Below are positions 17,001-24,327 of a stretch of 46,910 nucleotides of DNA, one piece after another. The first letter of the stretch is position 1. Each line of letters opens with the position of its first letter. Source of the stretch: Zetaproteobacteria bacterium CG06_land_8_20_14_3_00_59_53 (GTDB lineage: Bacteria > Pseudomonadota > Zetaproteobacteria > Mariprofundales > Mariprofundaceae); contig PEWE01000027.1 in NCBI GenBank assembly GCA_002779605.1, positions 1 through 46,910 on the forward strand, given 5' to 3'. A program made the position numbers and the translations under genes. Below the pieces are notes generated by a model that was not told the origin of the DNA, searched no databases, and was given only the letters and a program-made list of their open reading frames with translations.

Positions 17001-17392
17001 CCCGGCGGGATGCGGTCCAGATTGTGCATCACGCGGTCGTAGAGCTTCACAAGGCTGGCTTCCTTGTCCTCGCCGACCTTGAACATCACGGTCACCACGC
17101 CCATCGAATCCATGGCTGCGCCGAAGGTATGGTCCACACCGTTCATTTCGCGCAGCACCATTTCCATCGGGCGCACGATCAGGTTCTGTACCTCTTCAGG
17201 GCTGGCGCCCTGCATCTGCACCAGCACATTGGCTGCCGGCACATCGATCTGCGGATTCTCCTCGCGCGGTGTGACAAACAGGGCCACCACGCCGATCAGG
17301 AAGATCAGGATGCTGATGATCGGGGTGAGGTGGGATTGCATTGCCGCCGCACCCAGACGACCGGCGATGTTCATGTTGGGTTTCCTGGCCAT
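14078..17392 (-). CDS. RND efflux transporter (HAE1/AcrB superfamily)
   Basis: A 1104-residue inner-membrane antiporter with the RND layout: TM1 near residue 25, a large periplasmic loop, TM2-6, a second loop from about 560, TM7-12. The TM4 relay motif LLVDDAIVVVENIHRHL has DD where AcrB has GIVVDDAIVVVENVER. An N-terminal extension (MARKPNMNIAGRLGAAAM) precedes TM1. It is distinct from CusA (no Met-rich copper relay is seen). It works with the adjacent MFP and TolC. The substrate is unknown; the sulfur genes downstream suggest thiol or sulfur stress compounds. Confidence 0.93.
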   Translation of the reverse strand: MARKPNMNIAGRLGAAAMQSHLTPIISILIFLIGVVALFVTPREENPQIDVPAANVLVQMQGASPEEVQNLIVRPMEMVLREMNGVDHTFGAAMDSMGVVTVMFKVGEDKEASLVKLYDRVMHNLDRIPPGASQPLVKPMDVDDVPVSVITLASSKLDGLALRQLAERVREQLAPLEGVSVADIIGGRKREISIDLNPAKLAAYHISLDQLHQVLTSANAGGPVGTLVGDNKVSRIWLDGYLTSAQQVSRLIVGERRDVDGANSRPIYLGDVAHVSDGPADVTTLHRIGFGPAAEAKLSGEPEIPAVSITLAKKPHTNAVVVTGRIEKKLAELEGDFIPDNVHVTISRDSGLRADAAVNMLVEHLGIAIASVIIILLLFLGWREASIVTMNIPLILFIVLAIGLLADQTINRITLFALILALGLLVDDAIVVVENIHRHLHKGARDLKDKARLIIEATNETGRPTIIATIAVILAFIPMAFVTGMMGPYMGPIPFNAPLAMAASLVIAYMLTPWIAQRWLPCKMSEPNLEEKDAETQDWVHRGYMKLATPLIENPKTRKMFWIVVAVLFVAAMWEPLWQFVRPSGINGPLTAGTVELKMLPKGNQNTFNITVDMPEGATLEQTDRVLRDIGDVLRTHKHVTDYESFTGQPGPIDFNGMLRGAALFRSSPNLAEIRVNLIDKRERSEQSSDIVLELRGMLEAVRKAHPEANIKLVEDPPGPPVRATLLAELYGPDYDVLRQMAGKVRSTFESTYDVVDVDDSVGDDQEQWTVDINKEKAARLGINTASVENVLRDFLQGYDLGAVHSPDERHSIRMHVQLPRAMRAHVEDLDRIYVSGSQGAVPLSSIATLRRSIASKPVFSKDGHPVVYVTGEPKLGSQVYSLLDMDKKLDGVELLPGHKLKTGGMRFTDTAPEDTAGYHMLWNGEMRLTLDVFRDLGAAFIVALLLIYLLMVAYYGQFILPMLVMAPTALTMIGIFPGHLVTGQPFTATSMIGMIALAGIVVRNSTLLIDFIIDYRNRGHDVKTAVLEAGAVRARPILLTALAVVAGTSIMISDPVFGGLGVSMAFGTIAATVLTMFIIPLVYYLWQRNKPWKNTDNTQTTGA

Positions 17393-17395
17393 TGT

Positions 17396-18424
17396 TTAAG
17401 ACCCGGAAGCCTTCATGCCGGAGACTATGTCGGGGCGGATTTCAGCGGCAATGCGGTCGCCGTCGGAAAGGCCGGCCAGTGCTTCGGTACCTCCGTCGGT
17501 GCTGTTGCCGGGGCGGATCAGGCGGTAGTGCAGAATATTGTTGCTATCGGCGATATACACGCCGTGCAGACCGTGGCGCTGTACGATGGCAGCCGAAGGT
17601 AGCAGTAGTGCACGGCGCGAGCCGATGGCGAAGCGCACCTCGGCGAACATGCCGGGAAGCACCTCGGCCATTTGCGGCAGGCTGAGCTTGACCAGAAACT
17701 GATGGGTCAGCGGATCGGCTGCCGGCACCACCTGACGTATCACGGCTTTGACAGGGGTGGGCAGGGACGCCAGTTCCACGGTGGCTTCATCGCCTTCGTG
17801 GATGGCTGCAATAAAGCGTTCGGATACATGGGTTTCAACCGAAAGCTGCTGGGCATTCTCAAGCACCAGTACGGTCGCGCCCGGGGAGGCCAGATCACCG
17901 GTATTGAGAAGTTTCTTGACCACAGTGCCGTCCACCGGGGCTTTCACTTCAGCGTACTGCAGCTGGTTTTCAGCCTGCGTCAGTTTCGACTTGGCCAGTG
18001 TGAAGCGCAGCCTGACCTTGTCGAACTGTTGCTTACTGACGGCATTTTCCTTGAGCAGCGATTCATAGCGGGCCAGATCAGCCTCGGCATCGCGCAGGTC
18101 GGCCTTGGCCTGATTCACAGCCTGCATGACGTCCACAGGATCCACACGGAACAGGGCATCGCCCTGCTTCACGCTGTCGCCTTCTCTTACCGTGATGTTG
18201 CCGATGTAGCCGGAGAGACGGGATGCAATGGAGATGCGTTTGTCGGAGGTCACGCTGCCGCTGCTGATGGTGTGTTCGGCGACATCCTCCGCCATGATAC
18301 TGATCAACGGGACGGCGATGCTGCTTACCTGCAGTTCGTTGTTTTCCTCATCATGGGAACAGCCAGCCAGCATGGCGATCATGGGCAACAGGGCGATGAC
18401 ATTCCTGAATTTATTGGGCTGCAT
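17396..18424 (-). CDS. Periplasmic adaptor (HlyD/AcrA-type membrane fusion lipoprotein)
   Basis: A 342-residue adaptor. The lipobox LAGC at about residue 22 anchors it to the inner membrane. A split lipoyl motif (SGYIGNITVREGDSVKQGDAL and VKAPVDGTVVKKLLNTGD) brackets a coiled-coil hairpin, and a beta-barrel follows. The start at 18424 has GGAGG nine bases upstream and overlaps the tolC-like stop by 14 bases; a 16-residue longer form is less likely. Confidence 0.9.
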   Translation of the reverse strand: MQPNKFRNVIALLPMIAMLAGCSHDEENNELQVSSIAVPLISIMAEDVAEHTISSGSVTSDKRISIASRLSGYIGNITVREGDSVKQGDALFRVDPVDVMQAVNQAKADLRDAEADLARYESLLKENAVSKQQFDKVRLRFTLAKSKLTQAENQLQYAEVKAPVDGTVVKKLLNTGDLASPGATVLVLENAQQLSVETHVSERFIAAIHEGDEATVELASLPTPVKAVIRQVVPAADPLTHQFLVKLSLPQMAEVLPGMFAEVRFAIGSRRALLLPSAAIVQRHGLHGVYIADSNNILHYRLIRPGNSTDGGTEALAGLSDGDRIAAEIRPDIVSGMKASGS

Positions 18425-19826
18425 TGAGAACCTCCGGGGTAAGGTGGCCGGCAGCGAGCAGCAGGGCTGCACGGCTGACAGTCAGATTGAAACGGGCGTC
18501 GATGTCGTTGGCCACGGCGCGGTCGTTGCGCGTGTGGGCATCCAGCACATCGGTACTTTTTTCCAGACCCTGCTCGAAGCGCAGCTTCTGGATACGCAGC
18601 GATTCGGCGGTCTGGCGAAGCGTGTCCCGACGGGCGGCTGCGGCTTCATCGGCCTCATGCAGCTGGCGCCATGCATCGAGCAGTGCATCACGCAGAGCCT
18701 GACGTTCGTCCTGCAGCTGATACTGCAGATGCGCAAACCGTGCCTGAGCGGCATGACGTGCGGCCATATCGGAGCCGCCTGCGAACAGATTGATGCTGAC
18801 CTCTGCGCCGATGCTGGTGTTCGGGTTTCGCGGAGACGCTGTCTGGCTGTTCCATTCCTGTGCAGCCAGCAGACTCACATTCGGACGCAGGCCGGCCGAG
18901 GCCTCGCTGATGCCGGCGCGCGCCGCATCAAGCTGGCGTTCCAGCGCGGCGATTCGCGGGTGTCCGGCGATGATCGCATCGGCATCCATGGTTTCGTTCA
19001 TGCCCTGCAGATGGATGGCCGGGGCGGATTGCGCGTTGACCAGCATCGTTGATGGCTGTCCGTTTCCAAGCTGGCGATTCAATTCATCCATGGCACGCAG
19101 ACGGGCGTTGCGTGTTTGCGTCAGGCCCAGACGGGTATCCGACAAATGCGCCTGTGCATCGAGGATATCGCTCTGGATGCCGATACCGCGATCGAGCAGG
19201 GCGGCTGTCTGGCGAAGGTGGCTTTCTGCGGCGTTGACGGCACTTTGCGCGGCGTCTTCGCGGGACTGCAGGCGCAGTACGTTGGTGTAGGCGAGTACCA
19301 CGGCGAATATGGTCTGCTGGCGGGCAAGCGCCACCTGATGACGGGTAGCCTGTTCAGTCTGCTCCGCCCGGTCTTTTGCGGCCCATGCCCGGCCACCCTG
19401 ATAGACAGGTGCTTCCAGTGTCAGACGGTTATGATAGTTGTTCAGATAGCTCGGGTTGTTCAGCACGGCCGGCGCAAAGTCCGCAGATGTAACGCGCTGC
19501 TGCAGCAACTTGCCGGCAAAACTGCTCATCGAGGAGTTGGAGCGGGAAACACCCGAAGCTGCATTGAGGCGAGGCATCAGCATGCCGTTGCTCTGTGCGC
19601 TGTTCGCCAAGGCTTCATCCAGCCGCGCATCTTCGGCAAGCAGCAAGGGATTGTTCTGCAGGGCCAGCGACACAGCCTGTTGCAGGCTCAGCGAGCCCGG
19701 AGCCATATCCGAGGCGATGGCAAGTGAGGAGCTGAAGAAGGCCAGGGGGCCGAGCAGCAGGCGCAGGGCAAGGCTCTTGATAAAAGTATTCTTATTTAAT
19801 GATATATTCTTACAAAAAAAAGGCAT
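18411..19826 (-). CDS. TolC-family outer-membrane efflux protein
   Basis: A 471-residue protein with a signal peptide (cleavage near AIAS|DMA), then the TolC repeat structure: LSLQQAVSLALQNNPLLLAEDARLDEA at the N-terminus and VSINLFAGGSDMAARHAAQARF in the second repeat. It is the outer-membrane channel for the adjacent RND pump. It begins 10 bases after the ArsR-family stop. Its first codons are unusually AT-rich and may hide a regulator site (19787-19812). Confidence 0.92.
   Translation of the reverse strand: MPFFCKNISLNKNTFIKSLALRLLLGPLAFFSSSLAIASDMAPGSLSLQQAVSLALQNNPLLLAEDARLDEALANSAQSNGMLMPRLNAASGVSRSNSSMSSFAGKLLQQRVTSADFAPAVLNNPSYLNNYHNRLTLEAPVYQGGRAWAAKDRAEQTEQATRHQVALARQQTIFAVVLAYTNVLRLQSREDAAQSAVNAAESHLRQTAALLDRGIGIQSDILDAQAHLSDTRLGLTQTRNARLRAMDELNRQLGNGQPSTMLVNAQSAPAIHLQGMNETMDADAIIAGHPRIAALERQLDAARAGISEASAGLRPNVSLLAAQEWNSQTASPRNPNTSIGAEVSINLFAGGSDMAARHAAQARFAHLQYQLQDERQALRDALLDAWRQLHEADEAAAARRDTLRQTAESLRIQKLRFEQGLEKSTDVLDAHTRNDRAVANDIDARFNLTVSRAALLLAAGHLTPEVLNAAQ
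19787..19812. promoter_or_regulatory. Possible repressor site overlapping the tolC-like start
   Basis: TATTCTTA occurs twice in direct repeat 18 bases apart (19787-19794 and 19805-19812), with TTTAATGA between. The reverse-strand core TAAGAATATATCATTAAATAA closely matches the cyd promoter block at 11091-11111. It lies inside codons, so coincidence with low-GC codon use is possible. Confidence 0.35.
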
Positions 19827-19836
19827 GGGAAACCCC

Positions 19837-20148
19837 TCAGTCCAGGTCCGGGCAATCGTCCGGGCAGTACATGCGGCGCAACGCCACGAGCAGGCCGCCG
19901 ATTTCCGGTGAGGCGATCGAATAGATCACGCGTTGGCCGTCTTTCTCGGTATTGAGCAGGCCCATCATACGCATCTTGGCCAGATGTTGCGAAAGATTGG
20001 ACTGCGAAGTTCCGGTGGCCTGCATCAGTTCCTGGACGCACAACGGTCCGTTCATCAGATGGCAGAGCACGGAAAGGCGGACTTCATGCGCCAGAGCGCG
20101 AAGGCCCTCGCTGGCGGATCGGATTTTTTCTTCAGGTATGGCTTGCAT
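19837..20148 (-). CDS. ArsR-family repressor with SqrR/BigR-like cysteine pair
   Basis: A 103-residue winged-helix protein. The recognition helix region SQSNLSQHLAKMRMMGLL and wing KDGQRVIYSI are typical. Cys29 (SVLCHL) and Cys95 (RRMYCPDD) are 66 residues apart, the same spacing and helix positions I recall for the persulfide sensors SqrR (C41/C107) and BigR. Extra cysteines are at 37 and 99. It heads the operon with the efflux, rhodanese and TSUP genes. The start at 20148 begins the conserved region. An As/Zn-sensing ArsR is less likely, since no CxC metal motif is seen. Confidence 0.8.
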   Translation of the reverse strand: MQAIPEEKIRSASEGLRALAHEVRLSVLCHLMNGPLCVQELMQATGTSQSNLSQHLAKMRMMGLLNTEKDGQRVIYSIASPEIGGLLVALRRMYCPDDCPDLD

Positions 20149-20151
20149 GAC

Positions 20152-20194
20152 GCGAAATATATTCAACCCGGCTAATATAAGCAATGGCTAATAT
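20152..20194 (-). promoter_or_regulatory. Promoter/operator region of the ArsR-family operon
   Basis: The region immediately upstream of the repressor start contains GAAATATATTC and two direct copies of GGCTAATAT (20170-20178 and 20186-20194; period 16). These AT-rich elements are good candidates for autoregulation. Confidence 0.45.
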
Positions 20195-20270
20195 GTGCCC
20201 GGTATCTTTGCGATTCTTTGAGGCTGATTAGCGCGCAGCAGCGGGTTCCGCTCCTTGCGGTGAAAGGTAT

Positions 20271-20301
20271 CCCCGGTTCCGGCAAGGCGGAGCGACCGGG
20301 G
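20271..20301 (-). terminator. Probable terminator of the cytochrome c peroxidase gene
   Basis: CCCCGGT (20271-20277) pairs with ACCGGGG (20295-20301), with a partial inner stem. It lies 8 bases after the peroxidase stop. The T tract is weak. Confidence 0.5.
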
Positions 20302-20308
20302 TCGTTGT

Positions 20309-21301
20309 TCAATCCCTGAAGTCCAGCGCCTTGCCTGAAGGGCGCGGGAGGAGCGGGTAGGTTACCCGTGGTTGCTTGCCGGTAAGGGTGTTGAGAAAGG
20401 CAACGATATCCGAGGCGTCCTTGTCCGACAGATCGGCATCAAGCTGCTTTTTGGCCATGACGCGCACGGCCTGATTCAGCGTGGCGATCGAACCGTCGTG
20501 GAAGTAAGGGGCGGTCAGGGCGATATTGCGCCAGGATTGTACGCGGAACAGGTGGTCGTCCTCGGCATTGCCGGTGACAGCCTTGCGGCCAACATCCGTG
20601 CCGTAGTCGAAGCGCTGGAAGCTGTTATCGGTAAATAGCGGGCCTGCATGGCAGCCGGTGCAGCCGAGCTCCTCTACCTTGTACATACCCCGCTTGGCGG
20701 CAGCTGATATTTTTCCCTCTCCCCGCGCATACAGGTCGAAAGGAGCATCAGGGGTGATCAGGGTGCGTTCGAAGGCGGCAATCGCCTTGGCCATATTGTC
20801 ATAGGTCAGGGCATTTTCACCGAACACTTCGCTGAACAGTGGTTCATAACCGGCATCCTTCAGGCGGGCTATCAACTGCTCGGCAGTGTCGTCGGCCATT
20901 TCTAGCGGATTCATCGGCGGGCCCTTGGCCTGATCCTCCAGTTGTGCGGCACGTCCGTCCCAGAACTGCGAGCTCCAGAATGCAGCATTCAGAACGGTGG
21001 GAGCATTGCGACCGCCACGCTGCCATTGATGTCCGATAGAGAAACGCTGGTTGTCCACTCCTCCGTTGGCAAGATTATGGCAGGAATTGCAGGAAACATT
21101 GCCGCTCTTGGAAAGCGCAGGGTCGAAATACAATTGCTTGCCGAGTTCGATCTTCCGCGTGCTCGCCGGGTTGTCTGCGGGGGCGGGCACCACACCCGGG
21201 AGCGGCCCCATGCCGGCAGGAATATCGGCCGGCACCCCGTCTGCAAAGGCTGGTCCTGCAATCAGCAGGGTGAGGGCGAGAAAACAAAGCGAGCGTGACA
21301 T
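20309..21301 (-). CDS. ccpA: Diheme cytochrome c peroxidase (MauG/CcpA family)
   Basis: A 330-residue periplasmic enzyme with signal peptide (1-20, AFA|DG) that reduces H2O2 to water with c-type cytochrome electrons. It has two heme c motifs, CNSCH at 71-75 and CTGCH at about 214-218, plus family segments RNAPTVLNAAF, QFWDGRAAQLEDQAKGP and FRVQSWRNIALTAPYFHDGS. It is divergently oriented from the 21529 cytochrome operon. The promoter region carries a 24-base perfect palindrome. Confidence 0.95.
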   Translation of the reverse strand: MSRSLCFLALTLLIAGPAFADGVPADIPAGMGPLPGVVPAPADNPASTRKIELGKQLYFDPALSKSGNVSCNSCHNLANGGVDNQRFSIGHQWQRGGRNAPTVLNAAFWSSQFWDGRAAQLEDQAKGPPMNPLEMADDTAEQLIARLKDAGYEPLFSEVFGENALTYDNMAKAIAAFERTLITPDAPFDLYARGEGKISAAAKRGMYKVEELGCTGCHAGPLFTDNSFQRFDYGTDVGRKAVTGNAEDDHLFRVQSWRNIALTAPYFHDGSIATLNQAVRVMAKKQLDADLSDKDASDIVAFLNTLTGKQPRVTYPLLPRPSGKALDFRD

Positions 21302-21372
21302 GGTGGCTCTCCTGATGGCTTGAAGCTGTAATCACAATAGGTTCTGCACTGCTGCTGTCAATGTGGCGGTCA

Positions 21373-21396
21373 GACCATGTAACTATATACATGGTC
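21373..21396. promoter_or_regulatory. Perfect 9-6-9 palindrome between divergent operons
   Basis: GACCATGTA-N6-TACATGGTC lies 72 bases upstream of the peroxidase start and 133 bases upstream of the cytochrome gene at 21529. The length and symmetry suit a dimeric regulator binding site. I cannot match it to a known regulator. The rest of this 227-base gap shows no further gene. Confidence 0.6.
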
Positions 21397-21528
21397 CGGG
21401 TTCGGGATGCTCAGTAAAGGCAGGGTTTGCCGCAGAGTGGAAGGCTATGTTAAGCTGCCGCCTCCGCGCAACCGGGTGCCGGAAAAAGCTTAAGTCACCA
21501 TACCTATGATCAACAGAGAGATTGTTTT

Positions 21529-22149
21529 ATGGCCAGTACAAAACAGCCACTGAAGCCCGGCGAGAAGATCCTCTTTACCGTAGCCGGCGCGTTCGTTGTG
21601 TTTGCAATCATCGCTTACATCATCATGCAGATCGTGATTGCCAATTCGGACAAACCCCTGTTCGAAGTCAAAACGACGGCGAACCTGTCAGCTGAAGGGC
21701 AGCGCGGTTCCTATCTGTTCCGCACTAATGGTTGCACCACCTGCCACCGCGCCTTGCGTAACGGCACGAATATGGGTCGGACGGCCGACCTGGACGGTAT
21801 CGGCTCGCGCCGCACGATGCTGTGGATGTATGCCTTCCTGCAGGACCCGGAAGCAAATTATCCTTCGAAGACCATCGATCATGCCCCCGGCCAGCGTTCT
21901 GCCGCTTATGTGGCTGCGCTGCCAGCTGAAGACCTGCACGCTATTGCAGTGTTTCTCTCCGAGTTGAAGTCAGAGCAGGGGTCGTCCTCTGCACCGATTC
22001 CGCCGAAGGGTGACTCGCCGTTCATCGACTCGATGGTGAAAACCTGGGCTCCGAAGGAATGGAAAGAGAAATACAAAGATGTGCGGGATGATCCCGAAGC
22101 GTTCAAGCGTGCCAATGATGCTGCTGCCGAGGAGTTGAAGAAGCCATGA
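21529..22149 (+). CDS. Membrane-anchored monoheme cytochrome c (NorC/CcoO-like)
   Basis: A 206-residue protein with one N-terminal transmembrane helix (about 14-36) and a periplasmic cytochrome domain with heme site CTTCH (about 69-73), LDGIGSRRTMLWMYAFLQDPEANYP and a downstream ELHAIAVFLSEL-type helix. A charged tail of about 60 residues follows. The single helix plus one heme resembles NorC. It is ATGA-coupled to the four-helix CcoN-like gene, so the pair mimics a miniature NorCB. Function unproven. Confidence 0.85.
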   Translation: MASTKQPLKPGEKILFTVAGAFVVFAIIAYIIMQIVIANSDKPLFEVKTTANLSAEGQRGSYLFRTNGCTTCHRALRNGTNMGRTADLDGIGSRRTMLWMYAFLQDPEANYPSKTIDHAPGQRSAAYVAALPAEDLHAIAVFLSELKSEQGSSSAPIPPKGDSPFIDSMVKTWAPKEWKEKYKDVRDDPEAFKRANDAAAEELKKP

Positions 22150-22664
22150 GTCAATATCAGCCGTGGGAAGAAGAAGAGTATGTTAAATATACATTGTGGT
22201 TTGTCTTTGCCTGTATAATTTACAGCATCATCGGGTTTTCCTGGGGCGCGCTGATGGGCGGCATCCATGATTTCCGCCACTTCGTTGATCATCGTATGTT
22301 CGGCAAGCTGATCGTGCGGGCCCATACCCATATCAATCTGCTGGGTTGGGTGGAAATGGCCATCTTTGCAGCCGTTTACTACATCATTCCCCGTCTGGTC
22401 CGTAAGCCGATCTACAGCCTGAAGCTGGTGAAGGTGCATTTCTGGACCCATAACTTCGGTCTGCTCGGTATGGTGGTGTTCTTCAGTACCGCAGGAACCA
22501 TCGGTGGTATGGCCAGTGTGACCATGATGCCGGCTGAGGTGGAATTGCTGGTGCGCCCGTGGCTGGCCGTGATGGGTATATTCGGAACGCTGGTGCTGCT
22601 GGCTAACTGTATCTGGGCCTACAACATCTTCCGGACCTGTGCCGGATGGCGGAAAGCACGATGA
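22146..22664 (+). CDS. Four-helix CcoN/NorB-like membrane protein
   Basis: A 172-residue protein with about four membrane helices (19-41, 60-82, 98-120, 138-160). The second carries RAHTHINLLGWVEM, matching the CcoN helix with the low-spin heme b ligand (QVHVHAVIFGWIAM in ccoN here). H98 and H102 could supply another ligand. It lacks the CuB-site helices, so it is not an oxygen reductase by itself. It may be a b-type cytochrome electron carrier for its NorC-like partner. Similar in kind to the protein at 37343-37882. Confidence 0.75.
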   Translation: MSQYQPWEEEEYVKYTLWFVFACIIYSIIGFSWGALMGGIHDFRHFVDHRMFGKLIVRAHTHINLLGWVEMAIFAAVYYIIPRLVRKPIYSLKLVKVHFWTHNFGLLGMVVFFSTAGTIGGMASVTMMPAEVELLVRPWLAVMGIFGTLVLLANCIWAYNIFRTCAGWRKAR

Positions 22665-23176
22665 GATCCCTTGCACTGGGCTTGATGCTGCTGGCAGTAG
22701 CTTCGTTATCTGCCTGCGATATGGATTGGGGTAGTGTCGGCGGTGGCGGTGTGTTCATGCAGGGCAAGCCTGTGCCGTCGCTGAAAACCAAGACGTTAGC
22801 CGATGTGGGCGGCGATATGTCCAAGCTGACCAGTTACCGTTACCCCGATCCGCGCATGTATGAATTTTCCGTGGATGAAGCACTCAAACAGGGTAAGCCC
22901 ATGGTGCTCGAGTTTGCCACGCCGGGGCACTGCACACAGTGCGACAAGCAGTTGCAGTTGATGAAAGAGATGCTGAACAAGTATGAGCATAAGGTTCTCT
23001 TTCTGCATATGGATCAGTACTACAACCCTGAAGCCTACGATGCCTTTCAGGTTCGCGGCGAGCCATGGACCTTTGTGATCAATGCCCAGGGTAATGTTGA
23101 GGTGGTATATCCCGGTCGGATGTTGTATCAGGAGATTGATCCGATACTTGCCGATCTGACAGGGCAGGGGAAGTAA
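22661..23176 (+). CDS. Thioredoxin-fold lipoprotein
   Basis: A 171-residue protein with a lipobox (SLSAC, about 15-19) and a thioredoxin-like domain whose redox motif is HCTQC, followed by DKQLQLMKEML and a GEPWTFVI cis-Pro-like segment. The start at 22661 is chosen for the ATGA overlap with the preceding stop. A periplasmic thiol or heme/copper delivery role in assembling its neighbours is plausible. TlpA or Sco proteins are the nearest functional parallels, but the motif is not CxxxC. Confidence 0.78.
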   Translation: MRSLALGLMLLAVASLSACDMDWGSVGGGGVFMQGKPVPSLKTKTLADVGGDMSKLTSYRYPDPRMYEFSVDEALKQGKPMVLEFATPGHCTQCDKQLQLMKEMLNKYEHKVLFLHMDQYYNPEAYDAFQVRGEPWTFVINAQGNVEVVYPGRMLYQEIDPILADLTGQGK

Positions 23177-23641
23177 ATGGCTCGCGACTGGCAGGAAGTT
23201 CAATGTGATCTGCATCCCGACAAGGTGGGTGCCTTGTGGGATCTGGCTTTGTATGTGCCGACAGTCGGTGTATTGCTGCTGTGGGGCCTGAAGCTATGGT
23301 ATGCGGGTGGCGATGATCATTGGATCGGCTATGCGCTGATGTTTCTCGGTTTCTTTTTTATGATGGTCGGTGGCGGCCGCATGATGCGTCGCTTGCTTGT
23401 TCATCCCATGGCCCCTGTATCGCTCGACATCAACAGGGAGCGGGTACGCATGAAGCTCAAAGGCGGGCAATATGCTTCCCTGATGAAGGAAATTCGATTC
23501 TACGCGGATCAGGCCGGCAAATCGTTCGGTCTTACCGGCATGGATGCGACCGGAAATAAAAGACAATATGTTTTTCACCGCAAGCAGTTCATCGAAGAGG
23601 ACTTTATGGCGGTGGTCAAGGCGCTTGATAAGTACAAGTAG
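23177..23641 (+). CDS. Two-TM protein with a C-terminal cytosolic domain
   Basis: A 154-residue protein with two hydrophobic segments (about 21-41 and 50-68) and a soluble C-terminal half. It starts directly after the preceding stop. The segment RRLLVHPMAPVSLDINRERVRMKLKGG suggests a PH-like membrane-proximal domain, but I do not recognise a family. It is the last gene of the four-gene operon. Confidence 0.7.
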   Translation: MARDWQEVQCDLHPDKVGALWDLALYVPTVGVLLLWGLKLWYAGGDDHWIGYALMFLGFFFMMVGGGRMMRRLLVHPMAPVSLDINRERVRMKLKGGQYASLMKEIRFYADQAGKSFGLTGMDATGNKRQYVFHRKQFIEEDFMAVVKALDKYK

Positions 23642-23672
23642 GTGCTTGTTTATCAAGGCGCTTGTTAAGTAC
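23615..23672. repeat. Short imperfect duplication at the gene end
   Basis: The 21 bases at 23615-23635 (TCAAGGCGCTTGATAAGTAC core) recur at 23652-23672 with two differences (period 37). CTTGATAA and TTATCAAG also pair as an inverted repeat between the copies, so the block may act as a bidirectional terminator between the convergent genes. Confidence 0.5.
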
Positions 23673-23856
23673 GTCTGTTGAGAATGGCTTCCCTGATGAA
23701 ATAGGTTTCGACCGCTGCAGCAATGATGACAACTGCTGCGATCAGGATGGTTTCAAGCTGTTCGCTGACCAGGCCGCCGACAAACATATGAACGCTGTAG
23801 CCGAAAACGACCAGCGAGGCCGAGCAGCTGACCACGTAGATAAGTATCTCTTTCAT
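23665..23856 (-). CDS. Small two-helix membrane protein, unknown
   Basis: A 63-residue protein with two hydrophobic stretches (about 5-27 and 35-54) and a polar end IREAILNRRT. It is convergent with the preceding gene. No good ribosome site is seen upstream of the ATG, which weakens the call. The composition is strongly membrane-like. No family recognised. Confidence 0.5.
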   Translation of the reverse strand: MKEILIYVVSCSASLVVFGYSVHMFVGGLVSEQLETILIAAVVIIAAAVETYFIREAILNRRT

Positions 23857-23949
23857 TCGCGCATGATGAGTGGAAGCTGGTTGACGGGCAAGGATCGGTC
23901 AGTTTCAGGGTGCTGTATGTTCTCGGGCTGAATCTTGCGCCGGCCAGCT

Positions 23950-24000
23950 TACCCCATGGGGTATCACGGCGCTTGACATGAATCGGGCTGGAGATAAGGT
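23950..24000 (+). promoter_or_regulatory. Candidate promoter and palindrome of the oxidase operon
   Basis: TTGACA (23973-23978) and TAAGGT (23995-24000) are spaced by 16 bases. The perfect 14-base palindrome TACCCCATGGGGTA (23950-23963) ends 9 bases upstream of the -35. It could be an activator site or the tail of the upstream transcription unit. Confidence 0.45.
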
Positions 24001-24057
24001 TCCGGTTTGATTAAAGGGAATTCATCTTGAGTTCATAGAAAGGAAGAGGAGGGCTGA

Positions 24058-24324
24058 ATGAAAAGTTCAATCTGGTTGACGATTGTTGCTGGTTTTACCA
24101 CTGGTATGGGCAACGGGTCGGTGTTTACCGCAGCGTTTCTGCTTGCTGTGGGCCGCGGCCCGTTCGGTGAAGCTGGTCTGTGGTTTATGGATCCGTATGA
24201 TCCACGTACCTATCAGGGTACAGCTGACTGGATCATGTTTATTTTCGGTTTCGCTTTTGTGATGATTTTGGGTTATGCGCTCAAGCAGCATGCTTTGCTT
24301 GAAGGCCTGCGGAAGGAGGAATAG
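24058..24324 (+). CDS. Small membrane protein heading the cbb3 operon
   Basis: An 88-residue protein with two hydrophobic segments (about 5-29 and 58-76) separated by a short loop containing WFMDPYDPRTYQG. A GGAAGAGGAGGG ribosome site precedes the ATG. I do not recognise the family. Its place as first gene before ccoN suggests an accessory subunit or assembly factor of this oxidase. Confidence 0.72.
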   Translation: MKSSIWLTIVAGFTTGMGNGSVFTAAFLLAVGRGPFGEAGLWFMDPYDPRTYQGTADWIMFIFGFAFVMILGYALKQHALLEGLRKEE

Positions 24325-24327
24325 AAA

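Noticed and set aside
22146-22664. Active nitric oxide reductase or oxidase subunit
   Set aside because: Only four helices are present and the CuB/FeB-site histidines are absent, so catalysis alone is not credible.
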